Assembly (NCBI GenBank): GCA_964017065.1
Contig: OZ024783.1
Span: 13,762,040 to 13,826,039 of the forward strand
Length of the DNA: 64,000 nt
Source of the DNA: Haliclona indistincta
Lineage: Eukaryota; Porifera; Demospongiae; Haplosclerida; Chalinidae
Direction: 5' to 3'
Shown: positions 1 to 9,900 of the stretch, piece by piece
Layout of the letters: each line of letters opens with the position of its first letter
Position numbering within the stretch: position 1 is the first letter of the stretch
Notes under the pieces: model-generated
What the model was told of the DNA's origin: nothing
The model's database searches: none
The model's input: the letters and a program-made list of their open reading frames with translations, nothing else
Position numbers and translations under genes: made by a program

Positions 1-2
1 AA

Positions 3-426
3 AATGTACTTGAGGATTGCACTCGTCCTATTCATGACCCTATCAAGAAGAACAAACTTGCTCTCTTCAAAAGGCCTCAGCCTAAAGCAATCTCAAAGTC
101 AGGCAAGAAAATCAAAGTCCTTCAAAACAATGTGGCACTATTTGGTCAGTTGTACGTCTCAATGCAAAGTCGTAATGCTGACTTGTAAGAATTTTTTGCT
201 CACGAAATTCAACCGTTTCCACCCTCCTTGTCAGATTTTGGCAAACTCCATTTACCAAACACAAAGTCTGACCTCTTAAAGTGTTTTGAAGAACCAGAAG
301 AACTTGAGCCCCCTTTGAACTATGACTGCATAGTGCTGGATGGTGCTGTTATTGTCCACGTATTACCGACAACTGAGGCCAGTACTTTTTGTGAGTATGC
401 AGACAAGATCTTCATTCCTTATCTTA
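3..426 (+). pseudogene. N-terminal fragment of transposon-associated protein with PIN/FEN-like downstream part
   Basis: One frame, open from the window edge, reads into a conserved stretch (CTRPIHDPIKKNKLALF) and continues to FCEYADKIFIPYL. It contains one in-frame stop (TAA after QSRNAD, near 184). I know this protein type from memory as a multicopy, transposon-associated family in cnidarians and sponges. The rest of the same protein resumes after 2251, so this is the 5' half of one ORF interrupted by an insertion. The true start lies left of the window. Together the stop codon and the insertion make it non-functional. Confidence 0.6.
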
Positions 427-945
427 AAGTAAAGTAAAAAATCTTTAATAAAAAAACTGAAAAGTGTAGGGATGACTCTTAAAAAAGGAAAGGAACAAGA
501 TGGGATGATGCTTGCAAAATTAAAGGAACAAGATGGAATAATGCTTGCAAATGTAAAAGTCCCAAGTATCCCTACATCAGCGGCTTGCAGCGACGACGTG
601 CTACTGACAAATGCGGAATCCTCTTTTACAACTGTCAACTACTTCATCGGACTGCGTCCTCCTAAACACAGATATCTCTATAGTTATTTACAACCGTCAA
701 TTACTTCATCGGACTGCGTCCTCCAAACACAGATACCTCTAGTTATTTACAACCGTCAATTACTTCATCGGACTGCGTCCTCCTTCAAGCCGCTGATGTA
801 GGGATACTTGGGACTTTTACATTTGCAAGCATTATTCCATCTTGTTCCTTTAATTTTGCAAGCATCATCCCATCTTGTTCCTTTCCTTTTTAAGAGTCAT
901 CCCTACACTTTTCAGTTTTTTTATTAAAGATTTTTTACTTTACTT
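427..945. repeat. Long palindrome (foldback) with about 160-bp arms
   Basis: The arm at 427-587 is reverse-complementary to 785-945 with very few differences. It includes the motifs AAGTAAAGTAAAAAATC and GTGTAGGGATGACTC at one end and CCCTACATCAGCGGCTTG at the other. The spacer (about 617-785) holds three tandem copies of a unit of about 55 bp containing ACTTCATCGGACTGCGTCC. As RNA or single-stranded DNA this would form a strong hairpin. Confidence 0.85.
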
Positions 946-2249
946 GTTCCTGTTACTTTTTTGATCACTATCAGTTTGAACTTATTAGTTGTATTCTATG
1001 TTAGATGTTATTTCATTTTGACAACTCTGTGAGCAGCAGTTACTCAGTAGTCTAGCAGATGTGAACATACACAGGGTCTTGAGAGTAAGGAGTGCATGTG
1101 GTTTAAATGTTTAATAAATTATTACCAATCACAAGAATAATCATTCAATGAAAGGTTTAAAATAGTTAAAGAGGTTGAGGACACAGACAGCATAATGTCA
1201 AGTCCAGGTATGATTTGACAACATGATACTTGCTAGTATTGTAATGGATGAAGAAGAGACTGGCACTAGTACTGATGCTGCAAGCCTAAATAGTAGGAGC
1301 ACGCCTTGAATCTTGTTGATGTCAATATCACACTCACAGAGGTTTCTAGTCCTTTACAACTTACGATGCGTTGTGTAGGAACCTTACTGTGCGTAGAATC
1401 TTGCCGCCGGTAAACTAGACTAGACTGCCGGACTACTCAAGTTGTCCACATCGTGTGAGTCAGCTTTAACCCGCCATCTGAAGCTTTAACGAACAGATCA
1501 GTGTTACTTAGGGTATAGTACTGGTCTAGACACATTTTCGTACCTCTGGCTTGCGCGCTGAAGCGTCCAGAGCAGAGACAAAACGCAGTACCGATCGAGA
1601 TAGCTGCAAAACTGATGTGGGCGGAGTTAATGATAAGGGCGACAAGAGGGTTAATTATTTAATGGCGTCTTCAGTCCAAAACGGTCCAAAAGCCATGTTT
1701 TTCAAGGATTACTCGCTTCTGGTAGTGTTTGATGCCTATCTAAGAAGTAAGTGCACTATTCCAGATAGATAAAAGTGCAATTGTGCAGGTTTGGTAGTGA
1801 TTCGTTAACTCAGGACAGCGCTAGGCTCGTTGAAAGAAGAAGAAAGAAAGAAAGAAAGAAGAAAGAAGATGAACAAATCGCGTGGGCGGCGATTTCAGTT
1901 CACCACTTTAGAAACGTCTGCCGGCTTCGCCAAAGGTATTTTCATGCTCAGAACAATCGTCTGATTAATCCTAGATGCCTGGAATCTCGAGCAACGCTAA
2001 AACAGCGAAGATCTGCAACGGCTCCCTGAGAGTCGCCATCTTGATTTTTGTCGTCAAGCAAGCAGTGCCGGTGACTTTCATAGACTTCCTACAAGCGCTT
2101 ACACTTCAGATTCCCTCAGAGATAGTTAAAATGCAGCAGAAATGTATAACAATAGAGATATGTGCGAAAACTCATTTTCACACATGAGTAGCCGCCATCT
2201 TAACTCGAGGTCATCCCTACATATCATTGCCTATCGGCAATGATAATAA
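427..2249. mobile_element. Foldback-type DNA transposon inserted in the transposon ORF
   Basis: The host reading frame stops at ...PYL (426) and resumes as SKQLEHATRIDVVW from 2252. TTA flanks both junctions (424-426 and 2250-2252), which suggests a 3-bp target duplication. The insert begins with a long palindrome (427-945). Its terminal-type motif GTGTAGGGATGACT (465-478) recurs inverted near the right end as GTCATCCCTACA (2210-2221). Between them are a (GAAA)-rich tract at 1834-1870 and a segment ending GCCGCCATCTT. A sister element with the same layout lies at 36,638-37,840. I see no transposase, so it is non-autonomous. Short ORFs inside it have no recognisable product. Confidence 0.6.
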
Positions 2250-2251
2250 TT

Positions 2252-3355
2252 AGTAAGCAGTTGGAGCACGCTACTAGAATTGACGTAGTTTGGGACACAT
2301 ATTTGCCAAATAGTTTAAAGGAGAGTACCAGAGAAAAAAGGGGAAAGGGTATTCGCAGGAAAGTGTCAAGTCATGCTAAACTACCTAGCAACTGGATGAA
2401 CTTTCTTCGTGATCCTAACAATAAAAGTGAACTTTTTGCCTTTTGACATTAAGGATCGGTCAGTTCGTCTTTCCTCCAGACAAAGCTGTGTATGTTACAT
2501 CTGGTCAGTCAGTAATAAGTACCAGATCTGACATGATGGATTGCAATCATGAAGAAGCTGATACTAGGATCATTGTCCATATAATTATTGCATGCACTGC
2601 ATCAAGGTATGAATATGTTTAAAGTACGTACTGTTGACACAGATGTTGTCGTCATTCTTCTTGGTGCATTCTTTGAGTTATCTCAAGCTCAACCACTGGT
2701 AGATATTTGGATTGCATTTGGCATGAGTAAGAACTATAGGTTCTACAACATAAATACAATGTGCAACATCCTTGGTGAGCAAAAATCACGAGCCATACCA
2801 GTTTTTCATTCATTAACTGGTTCTGACACCACTTCTTTTTTTAAGGGAAAGGGTAAAAAGTCAGCTTGGAAGGCATGGCAAGTCTATGAAGAAGTAACAG
2901 AGACATTTGAGTATCTTGCAAGTCACCCTTTTGAACGCTTAGATGAAGATTCTCATCATTTAGAAAGACTAATTGTCGTCTTATATGACAGAACCAGCCC
3001 TCTCACTTCCATTAATGAGACCAGAGAGGAACTCTTCTGCAAGAAGAATCGATCTATAGAAAGAATACCACCAACACAAAACGCACTCCTCCAGCATGTT
3101 CGACGAGCAGTGTATCAAGCTGGAATCTGGACAACAAGTACACAAGAACAGCAATCGGTTCCTTCTCCACATGAGTTCGGTTGGATAAAAGAATCCAATT
3201 CCTGGGCCCCAGTGTGGATAACAATCCCTGAAGTGTCAAGAGCATGCAGCCAGCTTATCAAATGTTGTTGCAAAGGAGACTGTTCAAAATGCAAGTGTGG
3301 TAAAGCAAACCTTGTCTGTTCACCTCTTTGTAATTGTAAATGCAATGAAGAATAA
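2252..3355 (+). pseudogene. C-terminal part of transposon-associated protein, PIN/FEN-like acidic motifs
   Basis: This continues the fragment at 3-426. It reads QLEHATRIDVVWDTYLP, shifts frame near 2445 to FVFPPDKAVYVTSGQSV and NHEEADTR (around 2547-2571), and shifts again near 2590 into a 255-codon open frame to 3355. That frame has VDTDVVVILLG, then LTGSDTTSFFKGKGKKSAW, then LPPTQNALLQHVRRAVYQAG, and ends in a Cys-rich tail with CxC and CCC clusters. The EADT, DTD and GSDT spacing resembles the acidic triad of PIN/FEN1-type nucleases, with the GKGKKSAW stretch where the helix-hairpin-helix would sit (inference). Two frameshifts make it a pseudogene. An AATAAA is present near 3467. Confidence 0.65.
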
Positions 3356-3614
3356 CATGTTAATTCTAGTAACAGTGTCATCTCATTCAGAACACATTGA
3401 TTTATGTTTTCCATGTTTTTCCATGCTAATATTTGCATAAAATAGAAAAAAAAGATATTTAAGCTCAATAAAGGTGTAAAAATACGGCCATTTTGTGTTT
3501 TTTAGCAAGTGGGAAAAAATTTTGGGTGGCTCCCCTTCTAATATTAATTATAGCAGCCTTAGTAACTCACATGCAAAATTTGGTGCTTTTATCCTCCCGG
3601 TCACAGTAATTTCA
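3356..3614. other. 3' tail of the transposon gene and intergenic DNA
   Basis: AT-rich, with a polyadenylation-like AATAAA at about 3467. No other signal was seen before the stop codon of the convergent NLR gene. Confidence 0.4.
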
Positions 3615-6125
3615 TTAAGCTACTTGACTACCATAGCCGATACTCAGTTGGTTCAAACTTGTATTGGACTGTAGTACTTCACCAACTTTCTTTAGATCTT
3701 CGTTAACTACAAACGTACCCCGAAGATCCAATGCTTTTGCATGCTTTGCAGCAGCTATAAGAAAAGGAACGCATTCTTGCAGTCTATTTTCACCAATATT
3801 AAGATAGTTGATGTTTTGACTAAGAAGCAGGATAAGATGATAAGCGTGCCTACTAGTTAGCCCACAGCAATACATGAACAAGTCTACCAGAAAGAAGTCA
3901 CAAGATGACATAGATTCGATTAATACCTTCAACGCTTCGAATGCACTAGATGGTTGTGCTTGTTTGTGTGCATCATATGCACCTACTGGTTGAAACAGCA
4001 AGTTACGTGAAATGTCAAGAAATGTCAAGTAAATTCCATCAGCTTTTATAAGCTTTGCTAAAGATCTGACACCTCTGTGAGTGAGATTATTTGAATACAG
4101 TACAAGGCCAAGTGGCATTGACAGACCAGTCTGGCAATAAATCATGTTTGCTTGATTGATAAGAATCTCAACAGCATATTCAATCTTGTGATCATTAATA
4201 CCACACGCTCCAAGGCAAAGATTGATGCGAGTAGGGAAATATTTCATTGCAATGTCTAGAATAGAATGAAAGATAACATTGATGTCATTCATTGAAAGCC
4301 TATACTTAATAAAACCAATGGTAATCAAGCCATCTGTCTGATGATGAGGCTCTACATGTAGGTCACTACGGTTGGCTTCATGTATACAATGCAAAAAGGC
4401 CAGGAACAGTCTGCGACTATCTCGAGCTACAGACAATGTATCGCATATATTTGGAACAACTTTCATCTCTTCAGGTGGCTTCCTTCCTATATGCTGCAAG
4501 TATCTGCAGACGCTACTATTCTCAAGCTTGGTTGTACCGGCATAGAAAAAGATTACAAGAGACATTGGATTGGTGCCCATTATTGTGATAAAATCCCTCA
4601 CTTGGTCATCCGGACTAAGTTGGCTTATCCTCTCAGCACACAAGAAGTCTTGCACTGATGAATGAAGGAACCCATAGTATGGGTCATACCCATAACAGGT
4701 CAGTCGTGTGTGGACTTTCATTAGGCCCATTGTTTCCTGAAGTTCATTCACACCTTCTTGTTCTAAGTCGTCTATAGAAAGCAGTTGGCTACTCCGAGAT
4801 GTTGACTTAGTGTTAAAGGTAGCATAATGGGCTATGCGACAAAGCTGATCAAACACCTGTCGTTCTTTTTCCGGAAGAGAAGAAAAATTTCGTAGACGAA
4901 TTCGTGAAGGATTTCGGCTTTGCTTGGCAACTAGATGACGTAGGAGCACGTTAACAATAAAGCACTTAAACAACTCTGTCTGTGAAGTGGGAAAACCTGT
5001 TCCAATAATCAAGAATAGGTGAAGCAAGATGGCTGCATTGATTGGAAGGTTACAGAGACCACGGGCATGGCGGTTATCATGAAGAGCTGTTATGAAGACA
5101 GAAGGGTCCTTACCTCGCTGTGTCAAGTACTCGGTAGCATATGCATCGACACTTTCTGGAGAAAAGCCTGTAATCTCGATAGTTTCAAGTGACGTTTTCA
5201 AAGTAGCTGAAGCAATAGGACGTGAAGTAACAATAATGGAACAGTTAGGCACAGCTAGCCCTAACTTGCCATCAACGAAGTCTCGAACATAATGGGCTCC
5301 ATCGTCTGGAAGATCCTCCCAGCCGTCCATTATGAAGCAGCATTTTTTACCTCGACACGATTCTATAAAATCAGCTACTGCTTTTCGAATTTTGCCGATC
5401 GGGTGTGGAATCAAGTCTTCCAAGGTTTGTGCTGACCAGACCTTGGGATCAGCAAGGGTCAAGTTTATGAGAAGATCTACATGGCCGAGTAGTTCCTTCT
5501 TTTGCCATTGTTGACATATATTTCTTGATAGAGTCGTCTTTCCTGATCCAGCAGTACCCTCAAGAACGATCTTATGAGGTTTAGTCTTGTTTTGAAATAG
5601 ATCTTTGAGCTGGATCTTCTCAGTTCGCTTGACTTCCTTTGCAGCTCGAAAAGAACTAACAATGATTTTCAAAAGCTCGGGGGCAACGTAGGGGGTGTTG
5701 GCCAGTGGTGGCCAGTTCTTCCTGCCAGTGCTAGCAGTAACTGGGGTTGAGTTGTAGCAGTCCTTCAGGTATAACTTGAAGACAGCTACAGCATTTTGAG
5801 GAGACTGAGAATACTCGTCTTGTAGAATCTCGTCAAGCTTGTCGCCAAGATGAGCATTACTTGCTTGTACAAATATTTCTTTCATTTTTCGGAAAGTTGC
5901 TTCGTCTCCGTTCTTCTCGATCCATTTCGATAGCATTGCTCGTTTCATCATTTTGGGTTGATGAATGTGATTACCCTTGATCGCCATCTCCTCAGCTTCT
6001 GTTAGGCTGAAAAAAGGTGCCAGTTCTTCCCAGTTATCGAAGTGCTGGGAAATCAACTCGAGACAGATAGCATTAGCTTGATCGCTGCATCGAGCGTCAA
6101 GAAGGGATTTCAAAGAAGTTGCCAT
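3615..6125 (-). CDS. NLR-type receptor: Death-like domain, NACHT ATPase, LRR-like C-terminus
   Basis: Single-exon gene of 836 residues from the ATG at 6125. An upstream in-frame ATG at 6149 would add 8 residues, but the second start directly precedes the domain. Residues about 20-95 fit a Death-fold domain (NWEELAPFFSLTEAEEMAI, then MLSKWIEKNGDEATFRKM). A NACHT ATPase follows: Walker A GTAGSGKT near residue 190, Walker B CCFIMDGWED near 262, and the sensor-like TSRP near 300. The C-terminal 200 residues contain LRR-like segments (YLTFLDISRN, YLNIGENRL, ALDLRGTF). Family knowledge: such tripartite proteins are cytosolic innate sensors that oligomerise through NACHT, and they are greatly expanded and often intronless in demosponges. 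It lies head-to-head with PI4KA, with 0.8 kb between start codons. Ligand and partners cannot be read from the sequence. Confidence 0.88.
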   Translation of the reverse strand: MATSLKSLLDARCSDQANAICLELISQHFDNWEELAPFFSLTEAEEMAIKGNHIHQPKMMKRAMLSKWIEKNGDEATFRKMKEIFVQASNAHLGDKLDEILQDEYSQSPQNAVAVFKLYLKDCYNSTPVTASTGRKNWPPLANTPYVAPELLKIIVSSFRAAKEVKRTEKIQLKDLFQNKTKPHKIVLEGTAGSGKTTLSRNICQQWQKKELLGHVDLLINLTLADPKVWSAQTLEDLIPHPIGKIRKAVADFIESCRGKKCCFIMDGWEDLPDDGAHYVRDFVDGKLGLAVPNCSIIVTSRPIASATLKTSLETIEITGFSPESVDAYATEYLTQRGKDPSVFITALHDNRHARGLCNLPINAAILLHLFLIIGTGFPTSQTELFKCFIVNVLLRHLVAKQSRNPSRIRLRNFSSLPEKERQVFDQLCRIAHYATFNTKSTSRSSQLLSIDDLEQEGVNELQETMGLMKVHTRLTCYGYDPYYGFLHSSVQDFLCAERISQLSPDDQVRDFITIMGTNPMSLVIFFYAGTTKLENSSVCRYLQHIGRKPPEEMKVVPNICDTLSVARDSRRLFLAFLHCIHEANRSDLHVEPHHQTDGLITIGFIKYRLSMNDINVIFHSILDIAMKYFPTRINLCLGACGINDHKIEYAVEILINQANMIYCQTGLSMPLGLVLYSNNLTHRGVRSLAKLIKADGIYLTFLDISRNLLFQPVGAYDAHKQAQPSSAFEALKVLIESMSSCDFFLVDLFMYCCGLTSRHAYHLILLLSQNINYLNIGENRLQECVPFLIAAAKHAKALDLRGTFVVNEDLKKVGEVLQSNTSLNQLSIGYGSQVA

Positions 6126-6949
6126 GAAGTTAATACACATAGAATACAAATCTTAAGCAACGATCTCGCGAGTTGTAGGTAAAACTGTGAACAAATCGTC
6201 CAGTCGTAGATAATACAGTACTGTATGTATTGTCTATGGTCCAGTGAATGGCGCGCTTAACGATCAGAGCAACGTGACGGAATGCAGACAACGACAACTT
6301 AAACAACTTTGGGAAAGACTCCTGACGTCATTAACCCTAGATATTATACACTTTAAAACAACTGTATTTTTTGGCACATAAGATAGTTATTGTTGTAGAT
6401 AAGTTTGCTTCCTTCTCTGGTATTTAGTGGAAATACACTCATGATATAATTATTATTACACTAATTTGGTGAACACGACTGTGACATGGAACATAGAGAG
6501 TACAATATAGCTAACCATTATCTCAACGGTTTCCTTGCGAAAAACGTGTACACACATGTGTCACTAAAGACATTGTAGACTTAAAACAAGACAACAACCA
6601 TAACTTGCAATGTACAAAGCAATGTACAAGGTACATCAAGCTGGTGCAAAATCTATCTCAGCATTGAGTTCATTCGCAATAGCTTCGTAGTATCACAGCA
6701 GTGTAGCTGCTGTCCAGTCAGTTCAATAGAACGTGTTAGAAACTGTCATGTAGAGCTAGTTTTTCTCAATTAGTGCTTGAGTGATACTTGCATTGTTAGA
6801 TGTTTGAGTTTTCTTACCTATGAATAAAGTAATATTTTACTGCTTGGTGGTATTTATAATTTCCCGCCTTTTCTAAATAACGCCCATCGCACTTCTCGAA
6901 AGGTCAGCTGCTGCTAGCTGTGCATGCTTGCTTGCTACTCTCGTGCGTC
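6126..6949. promoter_or_regulatory. Shared intergenic region between divergent NLR and PI4KA
   Basis: 824 bp between the two start codons. Close to PI4KA is TTTCCCGCC at 6860-6868, an E2F-like element, preceded by TATTTATAAT at about 6851. The 80 bp before the ATG contain repeated GCTGCTAGC and TGCTTGC words. No clear TATA box is placed for the NLR side. Function is inferred from position only. Confidence 0.4.
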
Positions 6950-9900
6950 ATGGCGTGGTTCGGTAGCGCCCAGTCGTTTCATCAGGCTTGTCTGAACGAG
7001 CTGGCAAGATCCCTCGCTCATGTTGACAGAGACAAGAAAGAAAAGGTGACTCGATCTGTATGTTGATTATATATATTGACTACTTAATTCCTTTGTTTAG
7101 GAGCGTCAACTGTTGTCACACTGTCCTCCGTTAGAAGCATCTACTAGCCTACAACACCGCTCTCTGTCTGCTGTTGTCGCGCTGGGTCTGTACGCCTTGG
7201 AAACCAAGGATGATCCGGTAATGCTCTTTTGTTCTAATTATTGCGCACCATCTTACTCTACATAAACTCTTCTCTCTTTCACAGAGTGACCTTATAGACT
7301 ACTTGATAAATCTACTGCTCTTTCTGCCTTCATCGTCATGGCAACTATCAACCTCATCCAACGGTTAGCACTACACTTGCATGTCTTGTGTATGGTGAAA
7401 AAATTTGTCAAGTGGATGCTGTTCATGGTAACTTTAGTAATAGCACTTGAGTATTAGGTAGTGTGTGTACCTTAGCACATGCAGTAAAGTGGTACTTTGC
7501 TCATCTGAGCCTCTGGAAGTGGATGTGCAGTGTGCATTGTTGAATGTTTGGTCCATGTACAATCGTTCATCTTTTGTACTCAAGCCCAACACATCTGGAT
7601 AACTTTCAGGGTTTAGTATCTAGTAAACTGCTCATTCAAAATGGTTATAGGGCCCAGGTCTTCCACAGGTCAAACACATCACAGTATACAGAGATTTTAT
7701 TACTTCTTGCAAGGGAGATTTGAGTGTAAAGTGTCACCTTGCAGTCACTAATGTGTCAAGTCACTGGTATTTATTCACACAATGGAGCATGATCAAAGAC
7801 TTGTTGACATTTTAATGTATTAGTGCTCCACGCTTTACGATCTACATTCTATGGTTTACGCGTTACCCTTTCAAAGAGTACAGCGGTTATATTACTTCTT
7901 GCACGGGTGAAGCATAAACTGTAGAGCGTAGACCGTAAAGCGTGGCGCACTAATGCGTTAAAATTCCATTAAGTCTTTGATCATGCTCCATTGTGTGAAT
8001 AAATATCAGTGACTTGACACATTAGTGACTGCAAGGTGACGCTTTACACTCAAATCTTCCTTGCAAGAAGTAATAAAACCTCTGTAACAAAACCATTGTG
8101 CTTTCATCATTGCATGCAAGAATGTGGAGATGATAAAACATGTTGTGTCCTCTTGTTTTTGCACGGTGTGATATGTTACAGCGGTTTTCACGCTTCTTGC
8201 AAAATTTGATTCGTAAACCGTGCCGTGAACATTTTCAGCAATAAAATTGGATCCACACGCAGTAGTATTGAATCCCATCGATGCAATGCGTATGACGAGT
8301 CTCTTTGTATGCATTGCATCGATGAGATTCAGTACTACAGCACGTGGACACCGTTTTATTGCTGATAAAGTATGGTTCACTCTTCATGGTTTACTAATCA
8401 TATTTGGCAAGAAGCGTGAAAACCACTGTAGCCCTTTCCCGAGGGATATAACGGATAGCGTGTAGTTTCATGTGTCTCTGTGATGAGTTTTGTGTTTTTG
8501 ACTATTTCTTGTTCCTCTTCTTCTATCAGGCGAGCTACTGGTGCAGCAGTACTATCATCAGGTCTCTCTCATTCTCATCATACTAGCAGTGGAGCGACCT
8601 TACTATGAGGACAAGGTGGGTGTGTCTCATTTCTTGTATAATTATTACTGCATTTTTATCGCTATTAAGCAGAAGTCAATTAAATGCTACCCTTTGCATG
8701 TACCGTAGATATAAATTTAACCCCCAACTCTTTACTTTTGGTCTAGATCACCTAATTTTCGTTGGTAAATTTTCCTTGCTCCAATAGAAATTATAAAATG
8801 TATGAGAATTACGCAGAATTTTTTGTTATTTGAAAGCACCCGCAAAAAGTTTTTATCCCATCTGCCTCTTTATTATCTTTTCTTTGATCTTTTAATACTT
8901 TGTTTTCCTGCTTGTTACTGTCTATCTCTTGTCAGATTCTCAAAGCTGAGTTGACTGTGCTAGAAATGCTTTTGGATCGATTCTCTTCTCTCTCTGATGA
9001 CTTGACCTGTCTTGTGGTGATCCCTTCTCTGCTCGGGCTAGCCCAGGCTCTCTCTGGTGACCACGGCAACCGACGCAAAGTACTGCAGGAGAGTTTCATC
9101 GCTGATGACATGCCGGGAAAAGCTCCCGGGGAATGGAGCGGGAAACTGTTGTACAATGATGAACATGTTGAGAAGATTGTCAATATGGTGAACTGATTTA
9201 TTGCTCACTCACTCACTCAGTCACTCACTCACTCACTCACTCACTCACTCACTCACTCACTCACTCACTCACTCACTCACTCACTCACTCACTCACTCAC
9301 TCACTCACTCAAAATTTCACCATTTCTTACCTATCTATTTTTTACTCTCTTACAGTAATTATACATGTAAATGTGCTCATCTCCCTCTCTCCCCCCCCTC
9401 TCTCTCTCTCATCTATCTATCTCTCCCTCCCTCTCTCCCTCCCTCTATTTCTCTCTCTTCAGCTGCTACCTGTTCTTCGATCCGGTGATGCTATCCGTGC
9501 GGCTGACACAGCCATTGCTCGCTTCCCCTCATTATCTCTCCAGTATCTCGGTACTGCAGTGCAGTGCTCTCTAATGATCCTCCTCAGAGACACACTTATG
9601 GCTGCAAAAAACCGTTAGCCTAACTAACTAGCCTGTACAATGTAGCTAGAATAATGCATGTTAGGGGCCGTGTGCATATATTTTAAGAAGAGGGCAGAGG
9701 ATGGGTTATCCATACCTTTGGGAGTTGGCTGCTCCTTCTCTTTACAGTAGAACCTCTCTAAGGCGGACACCAATTGGACCAACAAAATTGTCCATTATAG
9801 AGAGGGTGTCCTCTGGTCAGAGGTTTATTATACATTATGTGGGTTATATTTGAGATTCAGTAAGTGTCCATTATTATAGAGGGATGAAGGGTGTCCTCTA

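Noticed and set aside
4380..5514. Plus-strand ORFs inside the NLR gene
   Set aside because: Antisense shadows of a single long coding frame.
8006..8465. Pair of ORFs on opposite strands with similar peptides (AVVLNLIDAM / AVVLNPIDAM)
   Set aside because: The similarity is caused by the foldback palindrome in PI4KA intron 3.
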